A DNA stretch of 64,000 nucleotides from Pseudomonas entomophila (GCF_029193575.1 NZ_JARGCS010000012.1:310001-374000); one strand, 5' to 3'; positions 53,624 to 64,000 are shown, counted from the stretch's first letter. The notes: generated by a model from the letters alone, not told the origin. Translations and numbers: made by a program.

Positions 53624-53740
53624 GCGCGCACTTTACATGGAGGTTCGCCCCTGGCGGACCGGCATTGGGCTTGGCCGCACCAAGTCATCGTTGGCGCCAT
53701 TATCTGGCAGTCCACCCCTGACAACCCAGGAGTGTCTGGT

Positions 53741-54856
53741 TTGATCGTCTTTCGTTATCTGTCCCGCGAGGTCCTGGTGACCTTGAGCGCCGTCAGCGCC
53801 GTGCTGCTGGTGATCATCATGAGCGGGCGCTTCATCAAGTACCTGGCCCAGGCGGCCCAGGGCGCGCTCGACCCGGGCGTGCTGTTCATGATCATGGGCT
53901 TTCGCCTGCCTGGCTTCCTGCAACTGATCCTGCCCCTGGGCCTGTTCCTCGGCATCCTCCTGGCTTATGGCCGGCTGTACCTGGAGAGTGAGATGACCGT
54001 GCTCTCGGCTACCGGCATGAGCCAGCAGCGCCTGCTGGGCCTGACCATGGCGCCGGCCGCGTTGGTCGCCCTGCTGGTGGCCTGGTTGAGCCTGAGCCTG
54101 GCACCGCAAGGTGTTTCCCAGGTGCAGCAGATCATCGCCCAGCAGGACGCCCTGACCGAGTTCGACACCCTGGTGCCGGGCCGCTTCCAGACCCTGCGCG
54201 ACGGCACCCGGGTGACCTACACAGAGCAGTTGTCCGACGACCGTGTCAACCTCGGTGGCGTGTTCATCTCCGAGAAGCGCTTCAACCAGGACAAGACCAA
54301 GGACCGCGCTCCGTCCGTGCTGGTCGCCGAGAAAGGCCACCAGGAAGTGCAGGCCGACGGCAACCGCTACCTGATCCTGCAGAACGGCTACCGCTACGAC
54401 GGCAACCCCGGCCAGGCCGACTACCGCGCGATCAAGTACGACACCTACGGGGTGCTGTTGCCCAAGCCTGAAGTCGCCGAGGAGGTGACCGAGCGCGAAG
54501 CCATCCCGACCCGCGACCTGTTCGGCCATGACGGCCTGCGCGAGCGTGCCGAGTTGCAATGGCGCCTGTCGCTGCCGCTGCTGGTGTTCATCGTGACCCT
54601 GCTGGCGGTGCCGCTGGCCAAGGTCAACCCGCGCCAGGGCCGCTTCCTCAAGCTGCTGCCGGCGATCCTCCTGTACATGGCCTACCTGACGATGCTGATT
54701 TCCGTTCGCGGCGCCCTGGAGAAGGGCAAATTGCCGATGTCGCTGGGCATCTGGTGGGTCCACGGCCTGTTCCTGCTCATTGGCCTTGGGCTGATGTACT
54801 GGGAGCCGCTGCGCCTCAAGCACGCCGCTCGTCGTGCGGAGGTGGCGCATGGCTAA
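53741..54856 (+). CDS. lptF: LPS export permease LptF
   Basis: A 371-residue YjgP/YjgQ-family permease with three N-terminal membrane helices, a periplasmic jellyroll domain (about residues 105-260) and three C-terminal helices. It starts with TTG (LIVFRYLSREVLVTL), with AGGAG eight bases upstream. The frame is open further back, but nothing there fits the family. It forms the LPS-extracting channel with LptG and LptB. Its end overlaps lptG by eight bases. Confidence 0.95.
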   Translation: MIVFRYLSREVLVTLSAVSAVLLVIIMSGRFIKYLAQAAQGALDPGVLFMIMGFRLPGFLQLILPLGLFLGILLAYGRLYLESEMTVLSATGMSQQRLLGLTMAPAALVALLVAWLSLSLAPQGVSQVQQIIAQQDALTEFDTLVPGRFQTLRDGTRVTYTEQLSDDRVNLGGVFISEKRFNQDKTKDRAPSVLVAEKGHQEVQADGNRYLILQNGYRYDGNPGQADYRAIKYDTYGVLLPKPEVAEEVTEREAIPTRDLFGHDGLRERAELQWRLSLPLLVFIVTLLAVPLAKVNPRQGRFLKLLPAILLYMAYLTMLISVRGALEKGKLPMSLGIWWVHGLFLLIGLGLMYWEPLRLKHAARRAEVAHG

Positions 54857-55910
54857 GCTCGACCGCTACATCGGCCAGAGCGTGCTGCTGGCCATTCTCG
54901 CCGTGCTGGGGATCATCCTTGGCCTGGCCTCGCTGTTCGCCTTCATCGACGAGATGGGCGACCTGAGCGACACCTACACCCTGATGGACGCCGGCAGCTT
55001 CGTGCTGCTGACCGCGCCGCGCCGGCTCTACGACATGCTGCCGATGGCCGCGCTGATCGGCTGCCTGATCGGCCTGGGCAGCCTGGCCAGCGCCAGCGAG
55101 CTGACCATCATGCGCGCTGCCGGCGTGTCCATCGGGCGCATCGTCTGGGCGGTGATGAAGCCGATGCTGGTGCTGATGCTGGTGGGCCTGCTGATCGGCG
55201 AGTACGTGGCTCCGGTGACCGAGAACAAGGCCCAGGCCGAGCGTTCCCTGGCCCAGGGCGGCGGCGAGGCGCAGAGCTCCAAGCGCGGCATGTGGCACCG
55301 CCAGGGCGAGGAGTTCGTGCACATCAACTCGGTGCAGCCCAACGGCTTGCTGCTGGGGGTGACCCGCTACCGCTTCGACGACCAGCGCAAGATCGTCACC
55401 TCCAGCTTCGCCCGCCGCGCCCAGTACCATGAAGGCCGCTGGGTGCTGAGCGACGTCAGCACCACCTACTTCCGTGGCGACCACACCGAGGTGGTGAAGA
55501 ACGCCGAGGAGCCGTGGGACGTGTCGGTGACGCCGGAACTGCTCAATACCGTGGTACTGCCGCCGGAGTCGCTGTCGATCACTGGGCTGTGGGACTACAT
55601 CCATTACCTGGCCGACCAGGGGTTGAACAACGCCCGCTACTGGCTGGCGTTCTGGACCAAGATCCTGCAGCCGGCGGTGACCGCGGCGCTGGTGCTGATG
55701 GCGATTTCCTTCATCTTCGGCCCGCTGCGCTCGGTGACCCTGGGCCAGCGCGTGTTCACCGGTGTGCTGGTGGGCTTCGTGTTCCGCATCGCCCAGGACC
55801 TGCTGGGGCCATCGAGCCAGGTGTTTGGCTTCCCGCCGCTGTTGGCGGTGGTGATTCCGGCCGGGATCTGCGCGTTGGCTGGGGTATGGTTGTTGCGTCG
55901 GGCGGGGTGA
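54849..55910 (+). CDS. lptG: LPS export permease LptG
   Basis: A 353-residue partner of LptF with the same six-helix and jellyroll plan, beginning MAKLDRYIGQSVLLAILAV and containing ASASELTIMRAAGVS and FIFGPLRSVTLGQRVFTGVLVGF. The ATG at 54849 lies inside the end of lptF, which couples their translation in equal amounts. An intrinsic terminator follows 18 bases after the stop. Confidence 0.95.
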   Translation: MAKLDRYIGQSVLLAILAVLGIILGLASLFAFIDEMGDLSDTYTLMDAGSFVLLTAPRRLYDMLPMAALIGCLIGLGSLASASELTIMRAAGVSIGRIVWAVMKPMLVLMLVGLLIGEYVAPVTENKAQAERSLAQGGGEAQSSKRGMWHRQGEEFVHINSVQPNGLLLGVTRYRFDDQRKIVTSSFARRAQYHEGRWVLSDVSTTYFRGDHTEVVKNAEEPWDVSVTPELLNTVVLPPESLSITGLWDYIHYLADQGLNNARYWLAFWTKILQPAVTAALVLMAISFIFGPLRSVTLGQRVFTGVLVGFVFRIAQDLLGPSSQVFGFPPLLAVVIPAGICALAGVWLLRRAG

Positions 55911-55928
55911 CAGTCTGGCGCGAATTGC

Positions 55929-55956
55929 AAAAGCCGACCTTTGGGTCGGCTTTTTT
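55929..55956 (+). terminator. Intrinsic terminator of lptFG
   Basis: AAAAGCCGACC and GGTCGGCTTTT pair around a short loop, and a T-run follows. On the minus strand the A-rich side gives a partial T-run, so it may also serve the converging RDD gene. Confidence 0.88.
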
Positions 55957-55973
55957 GTGGCTCGGAGGTGGCT

Positions 55974-56000
55974 TTATCGCGGGGCAAGCCCGCTCAGGAG
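55974..56000. repeat. REP element after lptG
   Basis: TATCGCGGGGCAAGCCCGCT, a single REP copy, lies between the lptG terminator and the end of the converging RDD gene. Confidence 0.75.
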
Positions 56001-56025
56001 GAGTGGTGCTTTCGGCGGCTCCGGA

Positions 56026-56514
56026 TCATTTCTTCTGCTTTGGGATCCGCACCAACTGGGTTTCCGAATAGATGTCGTGCCAGCTGCGCTTGCGCTTGTC
56101 GAACAGCGACCAGATGAACCCCAACCCCAGGCACAGCAACGACGCGATCGACACCACGAAGCGCAACAGCGCTTGCCACAGGCTGATCGCGCTGCCATCG
56201 GCGTTCTGCACGCGCACCCCCCACACCTGCATGCCCAGGGTCTGGCCGCCGTGAGTCCAGAACTTGGCGAAGAAACCGAACAGTGCGAACAGCAGCACGG
56301 TCGACAGCAACGGGTCGCCATCCAGCGCTCCCGCCTCGGTCAGTGCGCGCATGCGCGTTTCGCCGATGATCGCCATCTGGATCATCTTGTACACCAGCGT
56401 GGTGACCATCAGCAGCGCCGTGCACAGCAGGAAGTCGTAGAACATCGCGGCCAGGCGACGGCCCAGGCCGACCGGTGGGAAATCACCCTGGGGGTTGAGC
56501 AGAGGCTTGGACAT
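56026..56514 (-). CDS. RDD-family membrane protein
   Basis: A 162-residue protein of the RDD family. The GRRLAAMFYDFLLC segment holds the Arg and Asp that name the family. Three or four membrane helices and GQTLGMQVWGVRVQNADGS follow. Its function is unknown; some RDD proteins help ion exchange. The ATG at 56514 (MSKPLLNPQGDFPP) gives the family start. The cold-shock gene's terminator lies just upstream. Confidence 0.88.
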   Translation of the reverse strand: MSKPLLNPQGDFPPVGLGRRLAAMFYDFLLCTALLMVTTLVYKMIQMAIIGETRMRALTEAGALDGDPLLSTVLLFALFGFFAKFWTHGGQTLGMQVWGVRVQNADGSAISLWQALLRFVVSIASLLCLGLGFIWSLFDKRKRSWHDIYSETQLVRIPKQKK

Positions 56515-56553
56515 GCACGGGGCTCCGAGTGGTGAAGCCGACATTCTACGGGC

Positions 56554-56587
56554 AAAAAAAAACCCCTGCACTTGGCAGGGGCTTTTG
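56554..56587 (-). terminator. Intrinsic terminator of the cold-shock gene
   Basis: On the minus strand GCCCCTGCC and its partner GCAGGGG fold around a short loop and are followed by nine T. It lies 16 bases after the stop of the cold-shock gene. Confidence 0.9.
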
Positions 56588-56602
56588 CGGGTCGGGTTCG
56601 GC

Positions 56603-56815
56603 TTAGCCGGCGACCTGAACCTTGTCAGCCTGCATGCCTTTCTGGCCTTGCACGGCTTCGAAAGTGACTTTCTGGCCTTCTTTCAGGCTCTTGAAGCCGT
56701 TGCCTTCGATGGCGCGGAAGTGAACGAACAGATCCGGACCGCTCTCTGGGGTGATGAAGCCATAACCTTTCTCGTCATTGAACCACTTGACGGTACCGTT
56801 CTGACGCTCAGCCAT
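56603..56815 (-). CDS. CspA-family cold-shock protein
   Basis: A 70-residue OB-fold RNA chaperone with RNP1 KGYGFITP and RNP2 DLFVHF, starting [20 protein letters not shown]. Whether it is cold-inducible cannot be told, as pseudomonads carry several such genes. AGGA lies nine bases before the ATG. The 348-base upstream gap could hold the long leader typical of cold-regulated csp genes. Confidence 0.93.
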   Translation of the reverse strand: MAERQNGTVKWFNDEKGYGFITPESGPDLFVHFRAIEGNGFKSLKEGQKVTFEAVQGQKGMQADKVQVAG

Positions 56816-57163
56816 TGTCTTATTTCCTATGAAACTTGAATTTTGATGACAGTTTCTTTCACATCGTTTTGTAAGTGAAAGACTACTGGGCTGGGTTGCA
56901 GGAAAGTAAGAGACGTCGAACGGGTTGTAGCAGATTGCGGCTACTGGCCCAGGTCACGAACTGTTGCGACCCATGCAAACACAGTGCAGTGACTCTACGC
57001 CAACTCCAGCGACAAAAACAAGCCCTTTGCAAAGCCCCGAATCGGGCTTTTGCCGATAACCGACATATTTGTCGGAAACGGCATGGCGCCTGGCCTGGCG
57101 CCATGTTCAAAAGTTATTGGGCAGGTTCGAAATCGAATATGTGGAGCCTGCCGGACAGGTCGT
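56816..57163. other. Intergenic region between gcvT and the cold-shock gene, with three hairpins
   Basis: Both flanking genes are on the minus strand. Reading that way, ATGGCGCC-N6-GGCGCCAT (57,083-57,104), CCGACA-N4-TGTCGG (57,060-57,075) and AAAGCCC-N5-GGGGCTTT (57,033-57,053) follow one another. The last is the best candidate for the end of the gcv transcript. The remaining 200 bases would be promoter and leader of the cold-shock gene. No credible ORF is present. Confidence 0.55.
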
Positions 57164-58285
57164 TCAGCCGCGATAGTAACGTTGCGCCACGAAAGGCATT
57201 TTGCTGACTTTCAAGGCAACTTGCTTGCCGCGCACAACGGCAAACAATGGGGTGTCGAGTGCGGCATGTTCGCTATCGACATATCCCATTGCCACCGGCG
57301 CGCCCAAGGTCGGGCCGAAGCCGCCGCTGCACACTTGGCCCACGGTCTTGCCGTTGCCATCGACGATCTCCGCGGCCTCACGCACCGGGGTGCGCTCCTG
57401 CGGCAGCAGGCCGACCCGCTTGCGCGCCACGCCAGCCTGCTGCTGGGCGAATACCGTGGCCGCGCCGGGGAAGCCGCCGGCCCGCGCGCCGTCGGCGCGG
57501 CGCACCTTGGAGATGGCCCACAACAGGCTCGCTTCCACTGGGCTGGTGGTGGTGTTCATGTCGTGGCCATAGAGGCACAGGCCGGCTTCCAGGCGCAGCG
57601 AGTCGCGCGCGCCGAGGCCGATGGCCTGTACTTCGGGCTCGGCCAGCAGGCGGCGGGCCAGGGCGTCGGCGGCGTCGGCCGGCACCGAGATTTCGTAGCC
57701 GTCCTCGCCGGTGTAGCCCGAGCGGCTGACGAAGCAGTCTTCGCCCAGCAGGCTCAGTGGGCGGAATTGCATGAAGGTCATGCCAGCCACTTCCGGGGCC
57801 AGGCGCTCCAGCACCTTCACCGCTGCGGGGCCTTGCAGGGCCAGCAGGGCACGTTGCTCGAACAGCGGCTCGATCTCGCAACGCGTGCCGATGCGTGCGC
57901 GCAGATGAGCCAGGTCCTGGTCCTTGCAGGCGGCGTTGACCACCAGGAACAGCGTGTCGTCACCGAGGTTGGCGACCATCAGGTCGTCGAGGATGCCACC
58001 TTGCTCGTTGGTGAACATGGCATAGCGCTGCATGCCCACCGGCAGGTCGATGATGTCCACCGGCACCAGAGTTTCCAGGGCCTGGGCGGCATCAGCGCCA
58101 CGCAGGACGATCTGGCCCATGTGCGAGACGTCGAACAGACCGGCCTGCTCGCGGGTGTGCAGGTGCTCCTTGAGCACGCCCAGCGGGTACTGCACGGGCA
58201 TGTCGTAGCCGGCGAACGGCACCATGCGCGCGCCCAGTTCCAGGTGCAGGGCGTGCAGTGGGGTCTTGAGCAGTGTTTCGGACAT
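57164..58285 (-). CDS. gcvT: Glycine cleavage system aminomethyltransferase (T protein)
   Basis: A 373-residue tetrahydrofolate-dependent aminomethyltransferase that releases ammonia and makes 5,10-methylene-THF from the lipoyl-bound intermediate. Motifs include [43 protein letters not shown] and the C-terminal GYVDSEHA. It is the last gene of gcvH-gcvP-sdaA-gcvT and begins 27 bases after sdaA. Confidence 0.96.
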   Translation of the reverse strand: MSETLLKTPLHALHLELGARMVPFAGYDMPVQYPLGVLKEHLHTREQAGLFDVSHMGQIVLRGADAAQALETLVPVDIIDLPVGMQRYAMFTNEQGGILDDLMVANLGDDTLFLVVNAACKDQDLAHLRARIGTRCEIEPLFEQRALLALQGPAAVKVLERLAPEVAGMTFMQFRPLSLLGEDCFVSRSGYTGEDGYEISVPADAADALARRLLAEPEVQAIGLGARDSLRLEAGLCLYGHDMNTTTSPVEASLLWAISKVRRADGARAGGFPGAATVFAQQQAGVARKRVGLLPQERTPVREAAEIVDGNGKTVGQVCSGGFGPTLGAPVAMGYVDSEHAALDTPLFAVVRGKQVALKVSKMPFVAQRYYRG

Positions 58286-58312
58286 CGGTAACTCCTTGGG
58301 TTCTTGTTCGGG

Positions 58313-59689
<1,377 letters not shown>

Positions 59690-59728
59690 GGGTTCCTCCT
59701 GCCAGGTTCGGCGGGTTGAGGGGGAGCC

Positions 59729-59801
59729 TGTGGGAGCGGGTTCATCCGCGAATGCGGCGGTGAGTCCACCATTGCATTCGCGGGTAAACACGCTCCCACA
59801 G
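59729..59801. repeat. REP pair between gcvP and sdaA
   Basis: TGTGGGAGCGGGTTCATCCG (from 59,729) and the inverted TTCGCGGGTAAACACGCTCC (ending 59,801) flank about 22 bases. This GGTTCATCC/GGTAAAC form is a third REP variant. It splits the gcv operon and may set different levels for gcvHP and sdaA-gcvT. Confidence 0.8.
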
Positions 59802-59844
59802 GGCGCGTGGCCCGCACCGGAGAACGGCGCGGGCCAAGGAGCTA

Positions 59845-62700
59845 TCAGGCGTCCTGGTAGCTCTCGATCGACGGGCAGGCGCACACCAGGTTGCGGTCGC
59901 CGTAGACGTTGTCGACCCGGCCGACCGGTGGCCAGTACTTGCCCTCCACCAGGCTCGGCAGCGGGTACACCGCCTGCTCGCGGCTGTAGCCGTGGGCCCA
60001 TTCGCCGACCAGCTCCGCCGCAGTGTGCGGGGCGTTCTTCAGCGGGTTGTCGTCCTTGTCCAGGCTGCCGCTCTCGACCGCGCGGATCTCCTCGCGGATC
60101 TGGACCATCGCGTCGCAGAAGCGGTCCAGCTCTTCCTTGGACTCGCTTTCGGTCGGCTCGATCATCAGCGTGCCCGCCACCGGGAACGACATGGTCGGGG
60201 CGTGGAAGCCAAAGTCGATCAGGCGCTTGGCCACGTCATCGACACTGATGCCGCTGGTGTCCTTGAGCGGGCGCAGGTCGAGGATGCACTCGTGGGCGAC
60301 CAGGCCATTGCCGCCGGTGTACAGCACAGGATAGTGCTCTTCCAGGCGACGGGCGATGTAGTTGGCATTGAGGATGGCCATCTGCGAGGCACGCTTGAGG
60401 CCGGCGCCACCCATCATACGAATGTACATCCAGGTGATCGGCAGGATGCTGGCGCTGCCGAACGGCGCCGCGCACACCGCGCCCTCGGTGTTGCCCAGGG
60501 TCGCGTGGCCCGGCAGGAACGGCGCCAGGTGCGATTTCACGCCGATCGGGCCGACGCCCGGGCCGCCACCGCCGTGGGGGATGCAGAAGGTCTTGTGCAG
60601 GTTCAGGTGCGAGACGTCGCCGCCGAACTTGCCCGGGGCGCACAGGCCGACCATGGCGTTCATGTTGGCGCCGTCGATGTACACCTGGCCGCCGTTGTCG
60701 TGGATGATCGCGCAGATTTCGCCGATGGCTTCCTCGAACACGCCGTGGGTCGACGGGTAGGTGATCATGATCGCCGCCAGGCGTTCACGGTGCTCGATGG
60801 CCTTGGCGCGCAGGTCGTCGATATCGACGTTGCCACGCGCGTCGCAGGCGGTGACCACCACGCGCATGCCAGCCATGTGCGCGGTCGCCGGGTTGGTGCC
60901 GTGGGCCGAGGATGGGATCAGGCAGATGTCGCGGTGGCCCTCGCCGCGGCTGCGGTGGTAGGCGCGGATCGCCAGCAGGCCGGCGTATTCACCCTGCGAG
61001 CCGGCGTTGGGCTGCAGCGACACGGCGTCGTAGCCGGTGGCGGCGCAGAGCATGGCCTCCAGCTCGGTGGTCATTTCCAGGTAGCCCTGGCTCTGCTCGG
61101 CCGGGGCGAACGGGTGCAGGTTGCCGAACTCGGCCCAGGTCACCGGGATCATCTCGCTGGCGGCGTTGAGCTTCATGGTGCACGAGCCCAGCGGGATCAT
61201 GCTGCGGTCCAGCGCCAGGTCCTTGTCGGCCAGGCGGCGCAGGTAGCGCATCAGCTCGGTTTCGCTGTGGTAGCGGTTGAACACCGGGTGTTCGAGGATC
61301 GCCGACTGGCGCAGCAGCGCCGCCGGAAGGCGCGAGCCGGTGGCGGCGGCCAGGGCGGCGAAGTCAGGCAGGGCCTGGCCGTTGGCGAACAGGCTCCACA
61401 AGGCCTCGACGTCGGCCTGGGTGCTGGTCTCGTCCAGCGACAGGCCCAGCTGGGCGGCGTCGATCTGGCGCAGGTTCAGGCGCTGGGCGCGGGCCTTGTC
61501 GTGCAGGCTGGCAGTGGCGTCAGCGGTGGCCAGGGCCAGGGTGTCGAAGAAGGCGCCGGTTGCGACCTGGACGCCCAGTTGCTCGAGGCCAGCGGCGAGG
61601 ATCGCGGTCAGCGCGTGGGTGCGTTCGGCGATGCGCTTGAGGCCGGCCGGGCCATGGTACACGGCGAACATGCTGGCGATGTTGGCCAGCAGCACCTGGG
61701 CGGTACAGATGTTGCTGGTGGCCTTCTCGCGACGGATGTGCTGCTCGCGGGTTTGCATGGCCAGGCGCAGGGCGGTCTTGCCGAAGCGGTCGATCGACAC
61801 GCCGACCAGGCGGCCCGGCATGTCGCGCTTGAACGCGTCACGGGTGGCGAAGTAGGCCGCGTGCGGGCCGCCGAAGCCCAGTGGCACGCCGAAGCGCTGG
61901 GCGCTGCCGATGGCCACGTCGGCGTCGAACTCGCCCGGCGGGGTCAGCAGGGTCAGGGCCAGCAGGTCGGCGGCCACGGCCACCAGGGCGCCGGCGCCGT
62001 GCAGGCGCTGCACCAGCTCGCGGTAGTCGAACACCTCGCCGTTGCTGGCCGGGTATTGCAGCAGGGCGCCGAAGAAGGCGGACACATCGCCCAGTTCGCG
62101 CTCATCGCCAACCACCACTTCGATGCCCAGGGGTTCGGCACGGGTGCGCAGCACGTCGAGGGTCTGCGGGTGGCAGTGCACGGAGGCGAAGAAGGCATGG
62201 CTGGCCTTGTTCTTCGACAGGCGCTTGCAGAAGGTCATGGCTTCGGCGGCGGCGGTGGCCTCGTCGAGCAAGGAGGCGTTGGCGATCGGCAGGCCGGTCA
62301 GGTCGCTGATCAGGGTCTGGAAGTTCAGCAGCGCTTCCAGGCGGCCCTGGGAGATTTCCGGCTGGTAGGGGGTGTAGGCGGTGTACCAGGCCGGGTTTTC
62401 CAGCAGGTTGCGCAGGATCGGCGCCGGGGTGTGGGTGTTGTAGTAGCCCTGGCCGATGAAGCTCTTGAACAGTTGGTTCTTGCCAGCGATGGCCTTCAGC
62501 GCGGCGAGGGCGTCGGCCTCGCTCTGGCCGTCGTGGCTGCCGAGCACGCTGGTGCCCTTGATGCTGTCGGGGATGACCGCGGCGGTCATGGCGTCCAGCG
62601 AGTCGAAGCCCAGGGTGGCGAGCATGGCGTGCTCATCGGTTGCGCGGGGGCCGATGTGGCGGGCGATGAATTCGTTGGCGGTACCGAGGTTGATGGTCAT
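59845..62700 (-). CDS. gcvP: Glycine dehydrogenase (decarboxylating), P protein
   Basis: A 951-residue PLP enzyme that decarboxylates glycine and loads aminomethyl on the lipoyl arm of GcvH. It is the fused single-chain form. The PLP lysine is in [17 protein letters not shown] at about residue 700, beside GVGPIGV; the N-terminal half has [21 protein letters not shown]. It begins nine bases after gcvH. Confidence 0.97.
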   Translation of the reverse strand: MTINLGTANEFIARHIGPRATDEHAMLATLGFDSLDAMTAAVIPDSIKGTSVLGSHDGQSEADALAALKAIAGKNQLFKSFIGQGYYNTHTPAPILRNLLENPAWYTAYTPYQPEISQGRLEALLNFQTLISDLTGLPIANASLLDEATAAAEAMTFCKRLSKNKASHAFFASVHCHPQTLDVLRTRAEPLGIEVVVGDERELGDVSAFFGALLQYPASNGEVFDYRELVQRLHGAGALVAVAADLLALTLLTPPGEFDADVAIGSAQRFGVPLGFGGPHAAYFATRDAFKRDMPGRLVGVSIDRFGKTALRLAMQTREQHIRREKATSNICTAQVLLANIASMFAVYHGPAGLKRIAERTHALTAILAAGLEQLGVQVATGAFFDTLALATADATASLHDKARAQRLNLRQIDAAQLGLSLDETSTQADVEALWSLFANGQALPDFAALAAATGSRLPAALLRQSAILEHPVFNRYHSETELMRYLRRLADKDLALDRSMIPLGSCTMKLNAASEMIPVTWAEFGNLHPFAPAEQSQGYLEMTTELEAMLCAATGYDAVSLQPNAGSQGEYAGLLAIRAYHRSRGEGHRDICLIPSSAHGTNPATAHMAGMRVVVTACDARGNVDIDDLRAKAIEHRERLAAIMITYPSTHGVFEEAIGEICAIIHDNGGQVYIDGANMNAMVGLCAPGKFGGDVSHLNLHKTFCIPHGGGGPGVGPIGVKSHLAPFLPGHATLGNTEGAVCAAPFGSASILPITWMYIRMMGGAGLKRASQMAILNANYIARRLEEHYPVLYTGGNGLVAHECILDLRPLKDTSGISVDDVAKRLIDFGFHAPTMSFPVAGTLMIEPTESESKEELDRFCDAMVQIREEIRAVESGSLDKDDNPLKNAPHTAAELVGEWAHGYSREQAVYPLPSLVEGKYWPPVGRVDNVYGDRNLVCACPSIESYQDA

Positions 62701-62709
62701 GGCAGGTCC

Positions 62710-63093
62710 TCAGGCGTCGGCGTTGGCGTTGAGCAGGCGATCATAGGCGTCCTGGTCGAGCAGGGCGGCTACCGCGTTGGCATCGCTGGGGATGAAGCGG
62801 AAGAACCAGCCTTCGCCCAGAGGGTCTTCGTTGACCAGCTCGGGGCTGTCGTTGAGTTGCTCGTTGACCGCCACGACCTCGCCGGCCAGGGGCATGTACA
62901 CGCCGCTGGCGGCCTTGACCGACTCGACGGTGGAGGCTTCGGCGCCTTTGTCGTAGGCCTGAAGCTCCGGCAGTTGCACGTAGACCACGTCACCCAGGGC
63001 ATTCTGGGCGTAGGCGGTGATGCCCACGGTGACACTGCCATCGGCCTCGACGCGCAGCCATTCGTGATCTTCGGTGAAACGCAACTCGCTCAT
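62710..63093 (-). CDS. gcvH: Glycine cleavage system H protein
   Basis: A 127-residue lipoyl-domain protein that carries the aminomethyl group between the P, T and L proteins. The lipoylated lysine is K60 in VESVKAASGVYMP. It is the first gene of the operon, 66 bases downstream of a sigma-54 promoter. A P. putida cell usually has a second gcv set, so this one is probably the catabolic copy. Confidence 0.96.
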   Translation of the reverse strand: MSELRFTEDHEWLRVEADGSVTVGITAYAQNALGDVVYVQLPELQAYDKGAEASTVESVKAASGVYMPLAGEVVAVNEQLNDSPELVNEDPLGEGWFFRFIPSDANAVAALLDQDAYDRLLNANADA

Positions 63094-63158
63094 GGGGATT
63101 CCTCGGGAAGCAGGGGGCGTGGGCGCGGTGGGCCGCGCTCTTGGTTGGGGAATCGCTT

Positions 63159-63174
63159 AGCAATAATGCGGCCA
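63159..63174 (-). promoter_or_regulatory. Sigma-54 promoter of gcvH
   Basis: On the minus strand TGGC-N7-TTGCT places GG and GC exactly ten bases apart, as sigma-54 requires. The inferred start of transcription is near 63,148, about 55 bases before the gcvH ATG. Confidence 0.8.
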
Positions 63175-63193
63175 TTTAAATAAATTTCTTTTA

Positions 63194-63206
63194 AATCAAT
63201 AAGTTA
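63194..63206. promoter_or_regulatory. IHF site between the activator boxes and the sigma-54 promoter
   Basis: AATCAATAAGTTA fits the IHF consensus WATCAA-N4-TTR at every fixed position and lies in an A/T-rich stretch (63,173-63,218). It stands 20 bases upstream of the -24 element, the usual place for DNA bending in sigma-54 promoters. Confidence 0.7.
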
Positions 63207-63238
63207 TTGGTTTTAAAAGTGATGAAGGCAGCATGACT

Positions 63239-63256
63239 TGTAATGAAATCGATACA
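63239..63256. promoter_or_regulatory. TyrR-like activator box 1 (proximal)
   Basis: TGTAAT-N6-GATACA is an 18-base dyad of the TyrR-box type (TGTAAA-N6-TTTACA). It lies about 65 bases upstream of the -24 element, where an enhancer-binding protein would act. Confidence 0.6.
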
Positions 63257-63319
63257 GGCGTGCTGGGGATGAAAAGGTGCGGGGGATCAAACCCTTGGAG
63301 AAGTGGGGTCAGAGGAGGT

Positions 63320-63337
63320 TGTATCTAATTCGTTACG
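63320..63337. promoter_or_regulatory. TyrR-like activator box 2
   Basis: TGTATC-N6-GTTACG is the second 18-base dyad. Its N6 core TAATTC is shared with box 3. Confidence 0.6.
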
Positions 63338-63338
63338 G

Positions 63339-63356
63339 TGTATTTAATTCGATACG
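63339..63356. promoter_or_regulatory. TyrR-like activator box 3
   Basis: TGTATT-N6-GATACG starts exactly 19 bases after box 2 and shares the core TAATTC. The two sites form a tandem repeat on nearly two helical turns, suiting side-by-side binding of activator dimers. Confidence 0.6.
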
Positions 63357-63379
63357 CGGTGGGGAAGGTGCCCCGCCGT

Positions 63380-63412
63380 CCGTAGGCGCGGGCTGGCCCC
63401 GCGATGGGGCCG
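63380..63412. repeat. REP element between the gcv control region and the activator gene
   Basis: GTAGGCGCGGGCTGGCCCCG belongs to the GGCTGGCC REP subtype also seen at 51,811-51,891. It lies just after the end of the activator gene. Confidence 0.65.
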
Positions 63413-63414
63413 CC

Positions 63415-64000
63415 TCAACCTTTGCTTGGAATACCGTACTTGCGCAACCGCTGGGCAATGGCGCTGTGCGAGGTTTGTAGGCGCGCAGCCAGCTGGCGAG
63501 TGGAGGGGTGGCTGGTGTACAGGCGCTGTAGCAGCTCGCGCTCGAAATCCCCCACCGCCTGCTCCAGGCTCGCCACCTCGCCTTCCTGCCCCCGCGCCAC
63601 CGAGGTGCCGGCGATATCCAGCCCGCCGATATCCACCACGTTGCCTTCGCAGATCGCCGCGGCGCGGAAGATCACGTTCTGCAACTGGCGCACATTGCCC
63701 GGCCATGGGTTGGCCAGCAGCGCAGCGTGGGTGGCCGGGGCCAGGCGGCAGGGCGGTCGCTGGATCTGCGTGCACGCCTGCTGCATGAAGAAATGCGCCA
63801 GCAGCAGGATGTCCTGGCCGCGCTCGCGCAGTGGCGGCACTTGGAGGTTGAGCACGTTCAGTCGGTAGAACAGGTCTTCGCGGAAGGTGCCCTCGGCGAC
63901 CATGCGTTCCAGGTCGCGGTGGGTGGCGCTGATGATCCGCACATCCACCTTCACCTCGCGGTCGCCGCCCACCCGGCGGAAGCTGCCGTCGCTGAGAAAA
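63415..64000 (-). CDS. gcsR: TyrR-like sigma-54-dependent activator, probably GcsR (N-terminal part beyond the window)
   Basis: About 195 C-terminal residues are visible. They include the end of the AAA+ domain (VDVRIISATHRDLERMV, FREDLFYRLNVLNLQVPPLRERGQDI, WPGNVRQLQNVI) and a C-terminal TyrR-type helix-turn-helix (STRQLAARLQTSHSAIAQRLRKYGI). Its place beside gcvHP and the boxes found there fit GcsR, the glycine-responsive activator of the glycine-cleavage operon in P. aeruginosa. The gene is transcribed toward gcvH on the same strand, with 321 bases between. The sensory N-terminus is not visible, so the name is an inference. Confidence 0.8.
   Translation of the reverse strand, partial: FLSDGSFRRVGGDREVKVDVRIISATHRDLERMVAEGTFREDLFYRLNVLNLQVPPLRERGQDILLLAHFFMQQACTQIQRPPCRLAPATHAALLANPWPGNVRQLQNVIFRAAAICEGNVVDIGGLDIAGTSVARGQEGEVASLEQAVGDFERELLQRLYTSHPSTRQLAARLQTSHSAIAQRLRKYGIPSKG

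Noticed and set aside
59992..63183. A 1063-codon open frame on the plus strand opposite gcvP and gcvH
   Set aside because: It is the antisense shadow of a strong high-GC coding frame. Its product is a low-complexity Gly/Ala/Val/His/Gln mix with no domain.

Overview
The window is a 64-kb piece of a GC-rich gammaproteobacterial chromosome. Gene content and order point to the Pseudomonas putida group. The markers are gatCAB next to mreBCD, a fagA-fumC-orfX-sodA operon behind a Fur box, rpoN-hpf-ptsN-rapZ-ptsO beside the kds/lpt genes, an Mla operon leading to ibaG-murA-hisGDC, a hupN-type HU gene beside yejK, and many 'GCGGGGCAAGCCCGC'-type REP palindromes. This assignment comes from recognising proteins and gene order, not from a database search. 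Almost everything is core genome. I see no tRNA, rRNA, insertion sequence, prophage or CRISPR array.

Layout. 1-1,860: a zinc-phospholipase-C-like gene and a small companion on the minus strand, behind a strong LexA-type box. 1,975-4,333: two transporters. 4,392-9,612: a minus-strand run with a CMD-family protein, a Ca/Na antiporter, an RlpA-like lipoprotein and gatB-gatA-gatC. 9,815-20,870: mreBCD, maf, rng, yhdP, a nitrilase-family amidase and tldD. 20,944-22,921: darP (yjgA) and pmbA. 23,026-26,835: the Fur-controlled fagA-fumC-orfX-sodA-ZIP operon. 26,864-33,870 (minus): kdsD-kdsC-lptC-lptA-lptB, then rpoN-hpf-ptsN-rapZ-ptsO. 34,120-37,173: mlaFEDCB. 37,292-42,052: ibaG, murA, hisG, hisD, hisC. 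42,205-45,096: a GntR/FadR regulator, an MFS exporter, an NTF2-like protein and a GIY-YIG protein. 45,230-47,916: yejK, an HU gene and rlmF. 48,006-53,409 (minus): pepA, holC, a small unknown gene and valS. 53,741-55,910: lptFG. 56,026-56,815: an RDD protein and a cold-shock protein. 57,164-63,093 (minus): gcvH-gcvP-sdaA-gcvT behind a sigma-54 promoter. 63,415-64,000: the end of the divergently placed TyrR-like activator gene.

How the genes work together. Much of the window builds or guards the envelope: shape (MreBCD), peptidoglycan precursors (MurA), Kdo synthesis (KdsC, KdsD), the LPS bridge (LptB, A, C, F, G) and phospholipid transport (Mla, YhdP). A second block links nitrogen and PTS signalling (RpoN, PtsN, NPr, RapZ). 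The right end is a complete glycine-to-serine-to-pyruvate catabolic unit, and its control region carries a sigma-54 promoter, an IHF site and three TyrR-like boxes.

The points most worth a second look are: (i) the LexA-type box in front of an unexported phospholipase-C-like gene; (ii) two genes, mreC and the Ca/Na antiporter, whose best-supported start codons are AUU or AUC; (iii) the complete sigma-54/IHF/TyrR-box layout of the glycine-cleavage promoter; (iv) the dense, often paired REP palindromes.
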